Of a stretch of 40,245 nt of DNA, positions 1 to 8,400 are shown one piece after another (the stretch's first letter is position 1; every line of letters begins with the position of its first letter). The position numbers were made by a program, and so were the translations under genes. Source of the stretch: an uncultured Roseburia sp. Lineage in GTDB: Bacteria > Bacillota > Clostridia > Lachnospirales > Lachnospiraceae. The stretch lies in contig CAJTYI010000018.1 of assembly GCA_910584215.1 (NCBI GenBank), forward strand, positions 1-40,245, written 5' to 3'. The notes under the pieces are model-generated. The model did no database searches, was not told the origin of the DNA, and was given only the letters and a program-made list of their open reading frames with translations.

Positions 1-248
1 ACCGGGACGGACAGACACTACGAGGTGGTTCAACACTGAAAAGACGTGCAACCCGATGCCCCAAACGGCATGCGAGAACCCCTGACGTTTTTCCGGAGGG
101 TCAAAAGACAAGTAGCACCTGCAGTTTGGATGTCTGTCGTACGCCGCATTTACGCTGTGAATATAAAAATATATAACACTACCGATCGAACAGCTATGCA
201 TATTTATTCATTTTGACGATGCTAATTAATATAGCTAATAATCTATAC
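1..248 (+). repeat. Partial copy 1 of the dispersed inverted-repeat element (right arm)
   Basis: No gene is visible in the first 370 bases. Positions 1-248 align along their length with 23512-23761. They also align with the reverse complements of 23015-23265 and 40055-40245. Shared landmarks are the head (accgggacggacagac), a tgaaaagacgtg block, a small ATGCC...GGCAT hairpin, a tatttattcat block, and the end GCTAATAATCTATAC. The window starts inside this arm, so the other half of the element would lie upstream. The copy is clearly diverged from the others. It has no open frame of its own and abuts the leader of nnr. Confidence 0.8.
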
Positions 249-282
249 AATGATTTAAATTTGACTGGCGACAGCTAGTTGA

Positions 283-328
283 AAGGCTGTTACATCAACC
301 TTGCAGGAGCTGTTGATGTGACAGCTTA
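283..328 (+). promoter_or_regulatory. Long hairpin in the leader of nnr
   Basis: GGCTGTTACATCAAC (285-299) pairs with GTTGATGTGACAGCTT (312-327) around a 12-nt loop. There is one G-T wobble and one small bulge near the base. It is followed by an AT-rich stretch but no clear run of T, so it may be a weak terminator at the edge of the repeat or an RNA leader element. The nnr ribosome site begins about 30 bases later. Confidence 0.45.
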
Positions 329-370
329 TTTGTTATAAAAGAACTTTATGTTCTCACTGGGAGGATTATA

Positions 371-1867
371 ATGCAGTATATTTTAACCGGAACGGAAATG
401 CAGCTCTGTGACGCTAATACTACCGCACACTATAAAATGCCGTCGATTGTGCTGATGGAGCGGGCGGCGCTTGCATTTGTGGAGGAACTAAAGCAGCGTC
501 AGATTGACACGGGGCATACGCTGATTCTGTGCGGCAGTGGCAACAACGGCGGCGACGGTATGGCAGTGGCAAGGCTTCTGGCACTGGATGGGCAGAAAGT
601 GACGGTCGTGTATGCGGGAAACCCGGCACATGCCACAGAGCAGAACAGCAAGCAGCGGCAGATTTTAGAAGCCTACGGCATTTTGGTACATGAGGATGTG
701 CCGGAGGGGGACTATAGTCTGGTGATCGACGCCGTTTTCGGCGTCGGGCTCTCGCGTCCGGTGGAGGGCAGCTATGCTGCGCTTCTCGCAAAGGCAAATG
801 AAATGGGCGGCATCAAAGTGGCGCTTGATATCGCCTCCGGCGTAAATGCGGACGACGGACAGGTGTTGGGTGAGGGATTCCATGCCGATCTGACGTTTAC
901 TTTTGCTTTTCTAAAAAGAGGTCAGCTTTTGTATCCCGGCAGCGAATACTCGGGCAGCGTAGTATGTCTGCCGATGGGAATTGATGAGCACGGATTTCTG
1001 GAGCAAAAACCGCCGATGGTGGCGCTGGAACAAACGGATTTGAAGCTTTTGCCCAGGCGGCGGGCGTATTCCAACAAAGGAACCTACGGCAAATTGCTGC
1101 TGATCGCGGGGAGTGTCGGCATGGCGGGCGCTGCTGTGCTGGCGGCGCGGGCCGCATACGCTGCCGGCTGTGGATATGTGCGGGTAGTGACGCCCAGTGA
1201 GAATCGTGTGATATTGCAGACCGCAGTGCCGGAGGCGGTATTAACTTTCTATGATGCGAACCATACAGACGACTTGCCGTGGGAGGAGTTGTTTGCCTGG
1301 GCGGACGGTATCGTGGCGGGGCCGGGGCTTGGCACCAGTGATACAGCCCTTATGTTGATGCGCCGCGTGCTTTCACAAAAGCATCTGCCTCTCGTGCTGG
1401 ATGCGGATGCGCTGAATCTGCTTGCGCGGCACCGGGAGCTCTTGCTGGGGATGCCAAAGCAGACGATCGTGACGCCGCATCTGGGAGAGATGGCGCGTCT
1501 GGCCCGGACTACCGTAGATGAGATACAAAAAGCGTTGGCGGATACCGCCTCCTGGTTTGCGGAAGAATACAGGGCCGTGTGTGTGTTAAAGGACGCGAGA
1601 ACCATCACGGCGCTGCCCGAAGGAGGCTTATATATCAATTGCTCCGGCAACGACGGCATGGCGGTCGCAGGGAGCGGGGATGTGCTGAGCGGCATTATAG
1701 GTTCACTGCTGGTTCAGAAATTACCGGCATCGCTGGCAGCGCCTCTCGGTGTCTATGTACATGGGATGGCCGGGGACCTTATGGCAGTCAAAATCGGAAA
1801 GGCGGGGCTTGCCGCATCGGATCTTGTCGAGGGCGTGAAAATGCTGGCGAAGGAGCTCGGGCGATAG
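371..1867 (+). CDS. nnr: Bifunctional NAD(P)H-hydrate epimerase / ADP-dependent NAD(P)H-hydrate dehydratase
   Basis: This cytosolic repair enzyme converts the damaged cofactors NADHX and NADPHX back to NADH and NADPH. The N-terminal YjeF_N epimerase domain (about residues 1-215) carries the glycine-rich motif GSGNNGGDG at residues 55-63. The C-terminal ribokinase-like dehydratase domain carries the ATP/ADP motif GSGDVLSGIIG at residues 434-444, preceded by a conserved N-x-x-G-N-D-G-M-A-type stretch. At 498 residues it has the normal length of the fused bacterial enzyme. GGGAGG ends six bases before the ATG, which fixes the start. It precedes alr, a frequent pairing in Firmicutes. Nothing looks broken. 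Confidence 0.95.
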   Translation: MQYILTGTEMQLCDANTTAHYKMPSIVLMERAALAFVEELKQRQIDTGHTLILCGSGNNGGDGMAVARLLALDGQKVTVVYAGNPAHATEQNSKQRQILEAYGILVHEDVPEGDYSLVIDAVFGVGLSRPVEGSYAALLAKANEMGGIKVALDIASGVNADDGQVLGEGFHADLTFTFAFLKRGQLLYPGSEYSGSVVCLPMGIDEHGFLEQKPPMVALEQTDLKLLPRRRAYSNKGTYGKLLLIAGSVGMAGAAVLAARAAYAAGCGYVRVVTPSENRVILQTAVPEAVLTFYDANHTDDLPWEELFAWADGIVAGPGLGTSDTALMLMRRVLSQKHLPLVLDADALNLLARHRELLLGMPKQTIVTPHLGEMARLARTTVDEIQKALADTASWFAEEYRAVCVLKDARTITALPEGGLYINCSGNDGMAVAGSGDVLSGIIGSLLVQKLPASLAAPLGVYVHGMAGDLMAVKIGKAGLAASDLVEGVKMLAKELGR

Positions 1868-1904
1868 TGTGAGAAGTGTAGGTTAGTGTGAGAAGAACTT
1901 CTAA
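1865..1904 (+). repeat. TAGTGTGAGAAG repeats between nnr and alr
   Basis: The 12-mer TAGTGTGAGAAG occurs at 1865-1876, overlapping the nnr stop codon, and again at 1884-1895. The second copy continues as AACTTCTAA, so AGAAG-AA-CTTCT forms a short inverted repeat. The 21 bases 1884-1904 recur exactly at 7419-7439 after glgA. They look like a degraded short hairpin family of this genome; no function can be assigned. Confidence 0.6.
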
Positions 1905-1980
1905 TCGCTCGATAAGATTCCTCAGAGCGTATCATGGGGCAATGTAAATTTCGTAAACATGCTGAAATGGAGATTTTATC

Positions 1981-3147
1981 ATGCAATATAGTAGAGTTTG
2001 GGCAGAGATCGATCTCGACGCTGTCTTGTACAACATGGCATCTATGGAGCGGAAACTGAAAAAGGGTACGAAAATTATGGCTGTGGTGAAAGCGGACGGT
2101 TACGGACATGGCGCAGTGCAAATCGCACAGGCTATAGACAGCTTTCCTTGCCTGTACGGGTATGCGGTGGCAAACCCCGAGGAGGGAATCGAGCTGCGCC
2201 GCCACGGCATCACAAAGCCGATTTTAATATTAGGCTATGTATTTCCAGAGCAGTATGCGCAGTTGATCAGAGAAGATCTTGCAACCGCAGTTTTTACCGA
2301 ATCTATGGCCAAAGAGCTGAGCGATACGGCTGCAAAAGAGGGCAGGCAGGCAAAGATTCACTTCGCAGTCGATACGGGTATGAGCCGTATCGGTTATCAG
2401 GTGACGGAGGAAGCGGCCGATGAAATGGCACGGATTGCCGATCTGCCGCATATTATGGTAGAGGGTATTTTTACCCATTTTGCCAGGGCGGATGAGGCGG
2501 ATAAGGCGTCGGCTTACGCACAGCTTTCGCGGTTTGAACAGATGATTGCCATGCTTTTGGCGCGGGGGGTTACGATACCGCTGCATCATTGTTCCAACAG
2601 TGCAGGAATTATGGAACTGCCGGAGGCGCAGATGGAGCTTGTGCGCGCGGGCATTACATTATACGGCTTGCTGCCCTCGTTGGAGGTCGATCGCGGAAAG
2701 CTCCCGCTTCGCCCGGTGATGTCGATGAAAACCCGTGTTTCATACATAAAAGAGCTTCCTGCCGGCAGAGAGATCAGCTATGGCGGCACCTACATAACAA
2801 AAAAGAAAGAGCGCATCGCCACGATTCCGGTTGGCTATGCGGACGGCTACGCGAGAGGGCTTTCCGGCAAAGGCTATGTATTGATACATGGCAGGCGGGC
2901 GCCGATCTGCGGCCGCATCTGTATGGATCAGTTTATGGTGGATGTTACGGATATGGAAAGCGTGACAGTGGGAGATACGGTGACGTTAATTGGAGCGGAC
3001 CATGAGGAACAGATCACCGTGGAGGAGCTTGGTGCGTTGTCAGGCAGGTTCAATTATGAATTTGTGTGCGATATCACCAAGCGTGTTCCCAGAATCTTTT
3101 ATCGCAATGGAGAGCAGACGGCAGCGAAAGATTACTTTTTGGAGTAG
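1981..3147 (+). CDS. alr: Alanine racemase (PLP-dependent)
   Basis: It interconverts L- and D-alanine in the cytosol to supply peptidoglycan precursors. The PLP lysine is K37 in the signature VVKADGYGHG. The second catalytic residue is the tyrosine of the EISYGGTY segment in the C-terminal beta domain. The RICMDQFMVDVT motif, typical of the family's C-terminal half, is present. At 388 residues it has the usual length for an alanine racemase. A GGAG motif lies about eight bases before the ATG. The mazF-type gene follows 78 bases downstream, the arrangement seen around B. subtilis alr-ndoAI-ndoA, but here no antitoxin gene fits between them. Confidence 0.96.
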   Translation: MQYSRVWAEIDLDAVLYNMASMERKLKKGTKIMAVVKADGYGHGAVQIAQAIDSFPCLYGYAVANPEEGIELRRHGITKPILILGYVFPEQYAQLIREDLATAVFTESMAKELSDTAAKEGRQAKIHFAVDTGMSRIGYQVTEEAADEMARIADLPHIMVEGIFTHFARADEADKASAYAQLSRFEQMIAMLLARGVTIPLHHCSNSAGIMELPEAQMELVRAGITLYGLLPSLEVDRGKLPLRPVMSMKTRVSYIKELPAGREISYGGTYITKKKERIATIPVGYADGYARGLSGKGYVLIHGRRAPICGRICMDQFMVDVTDMESVTVGDTVTLIGADHEEQITVEELGALSGRFNYEFVCDITKRVPRIFYRNGEQTAAKDYFLE

Positions 3148-3225
3148 CTTTCTTCAAAAAATCGAATACACCGGTGGAAATTGGCAATACTATCCGTAGA
3201 AATCATAAAATGGAGTGGAGAGTAT

Positions 3226-3573
3226 ATGGTAATTCGACGAGGTGATATTTTTTACGCAGACTTAAGGCCGGTGGTAGGGTCCGAGCAGGGCGGTATCCGC
3301 CCCGTGCTGATTATACAAAATGATGTCGGGAACCGGCACAGTCCTACGGTGATCTGTGCGGCGATCACTTCTCAGATGAATAAGGCGAAACTGCCCACGC
3401 ATGTGGAACTTGACAGCCGCAAATATGATCTAGTGAAAGATTCTGTCGTTCTCTTAGAACAACTGCGCACGATCGACAAGCAGAGGCTTAAGGATAAGGT
3501 CTGCCATCTGGACTCGCAGATTCTTGGTCAGATTGACCGCGCCTTAGAAATCAGTCTGGAACTGTTTACATAA
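3226..3573 (+). CDS. MazF/PemK-family mRNA interferase toxin (EndoA type)
   Basis: This is a sequence-specific endoribonuclease of the PemK/MazF fold. The product begins MVIRRGDIFYADL and contains PVVGSEQGGIRPVLIIQND, IGAIT-like and RTIDKQRL segments that closely follow Bacillus EndoA. I place the start at 3226, not at the TTG at 3181. GGAGTGGAG lies at 3212-3220, and Bacillus homologues begin at the equivalent residue, giving 115 residues. It follows alr in the same direction. No MazE/EndoAI-like antitoxin is encoded in the 78-base gap, so the toxin is either controlled by an unlinked antitoxin or acts alone. Confidence 0.93.
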   Translation: MVIRRGDIFYADLRPVVGSEQGGIRPVLIIQNDVGNRHSPTVICAAITSQMNKAKLPTHVELDSRKYDLVKDSVVLLEQLRTIDKQRLKDKVCHLDSQILGQIDRALEISLELFT

Positions 3574-3624
3574 GAGTAGCGATTCAGGTATCGGAGAGGG
3601 CGTGCGGCAGATTGGCAAGAAAGC

Positions 3625-3654
3625 TTGACGGTTTGCCGGAAAATATGGTATTAT
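3625..3654 (+). promoter_or_regulatory. Sigma-A type promoter upstream of the CBS-domain membrane protein
   Basis: A -35 box TTGACG (3625-3630) and a -10 box TATTAT (3649-3654) are separated by 18 bases. A TG at 3646-3647 gives an extended -10. It lies about 40 bases before the start codon. Confidence 0.7.
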
Positions 3655-3697
3655 TGCAAAAGTTATACACAGTGTACAAAAGGAAAGGAAGATGATT

Positions 3698-5050
3698 ATG
3701 GACGATGGCGTCAGTCCCACTTGGGGGATGATATTACTTTTAGTTCTAATTCTGATTGACTTTATCATTTACGGTTTTGTTGCGGCGATGGATAAGATTA
3801 ATGCCGTGACCGTGGAAAAAATGGCAAAAGAGGGCAGCAAAAGGGCGGAGCTTTTGCAAAAGTATCAAGAGAAATCCGAGCGCTACATCAATGTGTGCCA
3901 GTTGATGATTCTGGTGCTGCATATGATGCTCGGTTTTTTTGAGGTTACGCTCTGGAGGAGGATGTTTGTTCCCTTGGACGTCACATGGTGGCTTTCGCTG
4001 CTCGGCAATCTGGCAGTATTTGTGGCGCTGATCCTGTTTGTGCTGATCGTGGGTGTCTATACGCCGCAGAAAGTGGCGGCCAGGAAGCCGGAGCGATGGG
4101 CTATTTTGCTGGTGCGCCCGGTACACGCCCTTGAGATTCTCTTTTTCCCGGCGATCGCTCTGACCGATCTTTTGGCCAATTTGCTTTCGCGCGTTTTCGG
4201 GGTGGACCCGCTTAGCGATACCGATGACGTGACTGAGGAAGAGATCATTTCTATGGTCAAAGAGGGACATGAGCAGGGCGTGCTGTTGGCGAGCGAGGCC
4301 GAGATGATACATAATATCTTTGAATTTGGAGACAAGGAAGCCAAGGACATAATGACCCATCGAAAGAATATTGCCGCGATATCGGGCAGTATGACATTCC
4401 ATGAGATGATAGATTTTGTGAAGGAGAGCAATTATTCCCGTTTTCCGGTGTATGAGGACAATATTGACAATATCGTCGGTGTCTTACATATCAAAGATGC
4501 GTTGAATTTCTGCCAGAGGCAGGAACTGTTTGGCCAGCCGATTAAAGATATCGAGGGGCTTCTTCACGAGGTGGATTTTATACCGGAGACAAGAAACATT
4601 AATACACTTTTTACGATGATGCAGACCGAAAAGAGCCATATGGTCGTTGTGGTAGATGAATACGGACAAACTTCCGGCCTTGTGGCAATGGAGGACATTC
4701 TCGAAGAGATTGTGGGAAATATCGAGGATGAACACGACGAGGAGGAGACGATGATCGAACAATTTCCGGACGGCACTTACCGCATCAGCGGCATGGCGGA
4801 TTTTGGGGATGTCCTTGAGGTGCTTGAAATCGAGGGCGATGAGGAGGAGAGCGATCATTTTGATACTTTGAACGGCTTTTTGATATCCCGGATCGATAAG
4901 ATACCGGAGGATGACGAGATGTTTTCGGTGACGGCTTTTGATTATCTTTTCGAGGTGACTTCTGTCGAGAATAAGATGATTCAGTCGGTGCGCGTGTCCA
5001 AATGCTGCGGGGAGGATATCAAAGAAGAGACTTGTCAGAAATCGGAATGA
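3698..5050 (+). CDS. HlyC/CorC-family (CNNM/DUF21-CBS) membrane protein
   Basis: This is an integral membrane protein of the family once called hemolysin C, related to CorB/CorC and CNNM magnesium transport proteins. The N-terminal half has three to four hydrophobic segments (DUF21). It is followed by a pair of CBS domains, visible as IMTHRKNIAAI, YSRFPVYEDNIDNIVGVLHIKD and VVVDEYGQTSGLVAMEDILEEIVG, and then a C-terminal CorC_HlyC domain. Two in-frame ATGs exist. The one at 3698 is nine bases from AGGAAAGG and is preferred over 3692. It has its own promoter and runs into the yebC leader. The substrate cannot be read from the sequence; Mg2+ homeostasis is the family expectation. Confidence 0.9.
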   Translation: MDDGVSPTWGMILLLVLILIDFIIYGFVAAMDKINAVTVEKMAKEGSKRAELLQKYQEKSERYINVCQLMILVLHMMLGFFEVTLWRRMFVPLDVTWWLSLLGNLAVFVALILFVLIVGVYTPQKVAARKPERWAILLVRPVHALEILFFPAIALTDLLANLLSRVFGVDPLSDTDDVTEEEIISMVKEGHEQGVLLASEAEMIHNIFEFGDKEAKDIMTHRKNIAAISGSMTFHEMIDFVKESNYSRFPVYEDNIDNIVGVLHIKDALNFCQRQELFGQPIKDIEGLLHEVDFIPETRNINTLFTMMQTEKSHMVVVVDEYGQTSGLVAMEDILEEIVGNIEDEHDEEETMIEQFPDGTYRISGMADFGDVLEVLEIEGDEEESDHFDTLNGFLISRIDKIPEDDEMFSVTAFDYLFEVTSVENKMIQSVRVSKCCGEDIKEETCQKSE

Positions 5051-5060
5051 GTGTTATATT
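5032..5060 (+). promoter_or_regulatory. Likely sigma-A promoter for yebC
   Basis: TTGTCA (5032-5037) and TATATT (5055-5060) are 17 bases apart. Two further TATAAT-like hexamers lie just downstream. The -35 box sits inside the end of the preceding gene. The yebC ATG is about 33 bases after the -10. Confidence 0.5.
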
Positions 5061-5092
5061 ATAATATAATACATAAAGAAAGAGGAAGAGTA

Positions 5093-5821
5093 ATGTCAGG
5101 ACATTCAAAATTTGCCAACATCAAGCACAAAAAAGAGAAAAACGATGCGGCAAAAGGTAAGATTTTCACAATTATCGGAAGGGAGATCGCCGTGGCGGTA
5201 AAAGAGGGCGGTCCCGACCCGGCGAATAATTTTAAGCTGGCGCAGGTAATTTCTAAGGCAAAGGCCAACAACATGCCGAACGACACGATTGAGCGCGGTA
5301 TCAAGAAAGCGGCCGGGGATGGAAATGCCGTAAATTACGAGTTTTGTACTTATGAGGGCTACGGGCCGAGCGGAACGGCGATTATTGTAAAGTGTTTGAC
5401 AGACAATAAAAACCGGACGGCGGCGAATGTGCGCAACGCGTTTACCAAAGGACACGGCAGCATCGGGACACAGGGATGCGTCTCCTATATGTTTGACGAG
5501 AAGGGCCAGATTATCATCGCCAAAGAGGAGTGCGATATGGAGACCGATGACCTGATGATGATGGCTTTAGACGCCGGAGCAGAGGACTTTTCAGAGGAGG
5601 AGGACAGCTTTGAAGTGTTGACGGCGCCGGAAGATTTTGAGGCTGTGCGCACGGCGCTCGAGGAGGGCAGCATTGCGATGGCGCAGGCTGAGGTAACCAT
5701 GATTCCGCAAAATTACGTTGAACTGACTGCTGAAGAGGACCTGACGAATATCAACCGTATTTTGGATTTATTAGATGAAGATGATGATGTACAGCAGGTA
5801 TATCACAATTGGGATGAGTAG
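5093..5821 (+). CDS. yebC: YebC/PmpR (TACO1) family protein
   Basis: Members of this family have been described as DNA-binding regulators and as factors that relieve ribosome stalling, so the exact role here is open. The start MSGHSKFANIKHKKEKND is diagnostic. So are the GGPDPANNFKLAQVISKAKANNMPNDTIERGIKKA-type segment and the YEGYGPSG motif. I use the ATG at 5093, eleven residues into a longer open frame, because AGAGGAAGAG lies just before it and all family members begin with SGHSK. The product is 242 residues, the normal length. It lies 15 bases upstream of glgA on the same strand. Confidence 0.95.
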   Translation: MSGHSKFANIKHKKEKNDAAKGKIFTIIGREIAVAVKEGGPDPANNFKLAQVISKAKANNMPNDTIERGIKKAAGDGNAVNYEFCTYEGYGPSGTAIIVKCLTDNKNRTAANVRNAFTKGHGSIGTQGCVSYMFDEKGQIIIAKEECDMETDDLMMMALDAGAEDFSEEEDSFEVLTAPEDFEAVRTALEEGSIAMAQAEVTMIPQNYVELTAEEDLTNINRILDLLDEDDDVQQVYHNWDE

Positions 5822-5836
5822 TAAGGAGGGGTTACT

Positions 5837-7288
5837 ATGAAAAAAATACTTTTTGCAGCGTCAGAGTGTGTTCCGTTTATCAAGACAGGTGGTCTCGCTG
5901 ATGTGTGCGGCGCTTTGCCGAAGGAGTTTGACAAGGATAACTGGGATGTGCGCGTTGTGATACCCAATTACAGCTGTATTCCGGAACATTTCCGCAACGA
6001 GTTCCAGTATGTGAGCCATTTCTATATGAATGCGGGCAATTACATTAAGAATAAATATGTGGGTATTTTAAAGTATGTGCGCGACGATATCACCTATTAT
6101 TTTATTGATAATCAGGAGTATTTTAACTGTGCCGTTCCCTACGGCGATGTGCGCTACGATATCGAAAAGTTTTGCTTTTTTGATAAGGCCGTTCTTTCGA
6201 TGCTCAAACACATTGATTTTCACCCGGACTTAATTCACTGTCATGACTGGCAGACCGGCCTGATTCCGGTATATCTGAAAAATGAATTCCAGGCTGACTC
6301 TTTCTACTGGGGAATCAAGTCAATCATGACCATTCACAATTTAAAGTTCCAGGGAGTGTGGGATATCAAAACTATGCAGGGCCTGACGGGCTTTGCGGCC
6401 GATCTGTTTAAGCCAGACAAGTTGGAGTTTAAGAAAGATGCCAACATGTTAAAAGGCGGTCTTGTCTATGCCGACTATATCACGACCGTGAGCGACTCTT
6501 ACGCGGCGGAGATACAGACGCCCTATTACGGTGAAGGGTTAGACGGCCTGCTCGCGGCAAGACATATGGATATGCAGGGAATCGTAAACGGCATCGACTA
6601 CCAGTCGTACAATCCCGAAACCGACGACAAGATTTACTGTAAATATAATGCCGAGACATTCCGCAAGAAGAAATCGGTCAACAAGACGCGCCTGCAGGAA
6701 GATCTTGGACTTGCGGTGGACAAGAAGAAATATATGATCGGTCTGATCTCAAGGCTTACCGATCAGAAAGGTCTTGATCTGATTAATTACGCGATCGACC
6801 GCATTGTGGACGATTATACCCAGCTTGTGGTGATCGGAACCGGAGAGCCTCAGTATGAGAATATGTTCCGTCATTATGCATGGAAGTACGGCGACAGAGT
6901 GTCGGCCAACATCTGCTATTCCGATGATCTGGCGCACAAACTCTATGCGGCTGCCGATGCGTTTTTGATGCCGTCGCGTTTTGAACCCTGTGGACTGACC
7001 CAGCTAATCTCGTTCCGTTATGGCACCGTGCCGATCGTGCGCGAGACGGGCGGCTTAAAGGATACCGTGCAGCCGTTTAACGAATACGATAATGTCGGTG
7101 ACGGATTCTCTTTTGCCAACTACAACGGCGATGAGATGCTCAATGTCATCAATTATTCCAAACATATTTTCTTTGACCGTAAGAAACAGTGGAATCAGAT
7201 GGTTGACCGCGGTATGACAAACGATTACTCCTGGAGCAGTTCTAAGTTCCGCTATGAGGGATTGTATAATTATCTGATGGGATGCTAG
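5837..7288 (+). CDS. glgA: Glycogen synthase (ADP-glucose, GT5 family)
   Basis: It transfers glucose from ADP-glucose to the end of a growing alpha-1,4-glucan. The ADP-glucose binding signature KTGGLADVCGALPKE begins at residue 16. The C-terminal GT-B half carries the PSRFEPCGLTQL motif with the catalytic glutamate. At 483 residues it matches bacterial GlgA. AAGGAGGGG lies just before the ATG. No glgB, glgC, glgD or glgP is present in the window, so this gene stands apart from a glycogen operon. A strong hairpin terminator follows at 7354-7380. Confidence 0.95.
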   Translation: MKKILFAASECVPFIKTGGLADVCGALPKEFDKDNWDVRVVIPNYSCIPEHFRNEFQYVSHFYMNAGNYIKNKYVGILKYVRDDITYYFIDNQEYFNCAVPYGDVRYDIEKFCFFDKAVLSMLKHIDFHPDLIHCHDWQTGLIPVYLKNEFQADSFYWGIKSIMTIHNLKFQGVWDIKTMQGLTGFAADLFKPDKLEFKKDANMLKGGLVYADYITTVSDSYAAEIQTPYYGEGLDGLLAARHMDMQGIVNGIDYQSYNPETDDKIYCKYNAETFRKKKSVNKTRLQEDLGLAVDKKKYMIGLISRLTDQKGLDLINYAIDRIVDDYTQLVVIGTGEPQYENMFRHYAWKYGDRVSANICYSDDLAHKLYAAADAFLMPSRFEPCGLTQLISFRYGTVPIVRETGGLKDTVQPFNEYDNVGDGFSFANYNGDEMLNVINYSKHIFFDRKKQWNQMVDRGMTNDYSWSSSKFRYEGLYNYLMGC

Positions 7289-7352
7289 CGTGAAAAGTAC
7301 ATCTAAGGCTCATGCCAATGGGCATTTCGCCAAAATGTACTAAGTTTCACGC
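7288..7352 (+). other. Long imperfect hairpin with nested stem after glgA
   Basis: GCGTGAAAAGTACAT (7288-7302) faces ATGTAC-taag-TTTCACGC (7335-7352), giving an outer stem of about 15 pairs with a small internal loop. Inside it, ATGCC-aat-GGGCAT can form a second stem. It begins on the last base of the glgA stop codon. Confidence 0.5.
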
Positions 7353-7353
7353 C

Positions 7354-7380
7354 GAAAAACGCCAAAAACGGGCGTTTTTC
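7354..7380 (+). terminator. Intrinsic terminator after glgA
   Basis: GAAAAACGCC (7354-7363) and GGCGTTTTTC (7371-7380) form a perfect 10-bp stem with a seven-base loop and a T-rich 3' arm. This is the expected end of the yebC-glgA transcription unit. Two further hairpins follow: GTCACAG/CTGTGAC at 7393-7411 and a weak ACGCC/GGCGT at 7454-7473. The exact second copy of a 21-base repeat lies at 7419-7439. Confidence 0.75.
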
Positions 7381-7598
7381 ATCTTGATTTGAGTCACAGC
7401 GAAACTGTGACATGTTGGTAGTGTGAGAAGAACTTCTAAAAGAAAGTGGAATGACGCCTTGGAAACAGGGCGTTATTTTCATGTGAGGCAACAGGGCAAA
7501 GACGGGATGGCTGCGTTCATTCTTATTTTCTGTATGTTTCTTATGACAATCGGAGATACTGTAATATAAAAATAGACAGTTTGGTCAAAAGGAGCATT

Positions 7599-8276
7599 AT
7601 GGCAGAAAAACAGGAAAATAAGACAGAACAGATCAAGGAGTTTGGGCAGTTGGATATCCAAAATGACAGGGAAAATACAAAGATTTCCATGTTGACGATT
7701 ATTGGGGAGGTTGAGGGGCACGACTGTCTGCCCGCGACGACGAAAACAACGAAATATGAACATGTGCTGCCCAAGCTGGCGGAGATTGAGGACAGCCCCA
7801 ATATCGACGGTGTGCTGCTGTTGCTCAATACCGTGGGCGGTGATGTGGAGAGTGGTCTAGCGATTGCGGAGATGATCGCCTCTGTCAGCAAGCCTACGGT
7901 ATCTTTGGTACTCGGGGGCAGCCATTCGATCGGTGTGCCGCTTGCAGTGTCCACCGATTATTCTTTTATTGTCCCGTCGGGGACAATGGTGATCCATCCG
8001 GTCCGCATGAGTGGAACCGTGATCGGTGCGCAGCCAACCTACGACTATTTTAAGCAGATGCAGGATCGGATTTTGAAATTTATCAGCACCCATTCCGGGG
8101 CCGACGAAAAGCGTTTGGAGGAGCTGATGATGAATACCGGGATAATGACAAAAGATCTGGGCACCATTTTGGTGGGCAAAGAGGCTGTGGAAGAAAAGCT
8201 GATCAATGAAGTGGGCGGAATCGACAAGGCATTTCGCAAACTCCATGAGCTTACAAAAAAACAAAAGAAAAGTTAA
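7599..8276 (+). CDS. ClpP-like serine protease, TepA (translocation-enhancing) type
   Basis: This is a ClpP/crotonase-fold protease of the kind annotated as TepA (YmfB) in Bacillus, where it lies just upstream of spoIIIE; here uppP sits between it and ftsK. Visible motifs are VLLLLNTVGGDVESGLAIAE, a nucleophile region GGSHSIGVPLAVS with the serine in an S-I-G context, and MVIHPVRMSG. A TTG would allow a start at 7581. The ATG at 7599 has AAAGGAG at a normal distance (7588-7594) and is preferred, giving 225 residues. No signal peptide or membrane segment is obvious. The peptide substrate is unknown. Confidence 0.82.
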   Translation: MAEKQENKTEQIKEFGQLDIQNDRENTKISMLTIIGEVEGHDCLPATTKTTKYEHVLPKLAEIEDSPNIDGVLLLLNTVGGDVESGLAIAEMIASVSKPTVSLVLGGSHSIGVPLAVSTDYSFIVPSGTMVIHPVRMSGTVIGAQPTYDYFKQMQDRILKFISTHSGADEKRLEELMMNTGIMTKDLGTILVGKEAVEEKLINEVGGIDKAFRKLHELTKKQKKS

Positions 8277-8286
8277 GAACCAATTA

Positions 8287-8315
8287 ATGACATTTGGATT
8301 GGAATATGATATTAT
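8287..8315 (+). promoter_or_regulatory. Sigma-A type promoter for uppP
   Basis: ATGACA (8287-8292) and TATTAT (8310-8315) are separated by 17 bases. They lie about 85 bases upstream of the uppP start, leaving a leader without an obvious fold. Confidence 0.55.
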
Positions 8316-8400
8316 AAAGATTGTACTGTAGGGAAGAAATAGAAAACATGTTCGCTTTTGCATGGTTGTGTCTATAAAAAACAGATGACAGGGGGCAACA

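Noticed and set aside
4057..4431. Opposite-strand frames within region 1 genes (for example 4057-4431, 3746-4402, 11735-12109)
   Set aside because: They lie opposite well-supported genes, lack ribosome sites and show no recognisable protein features.
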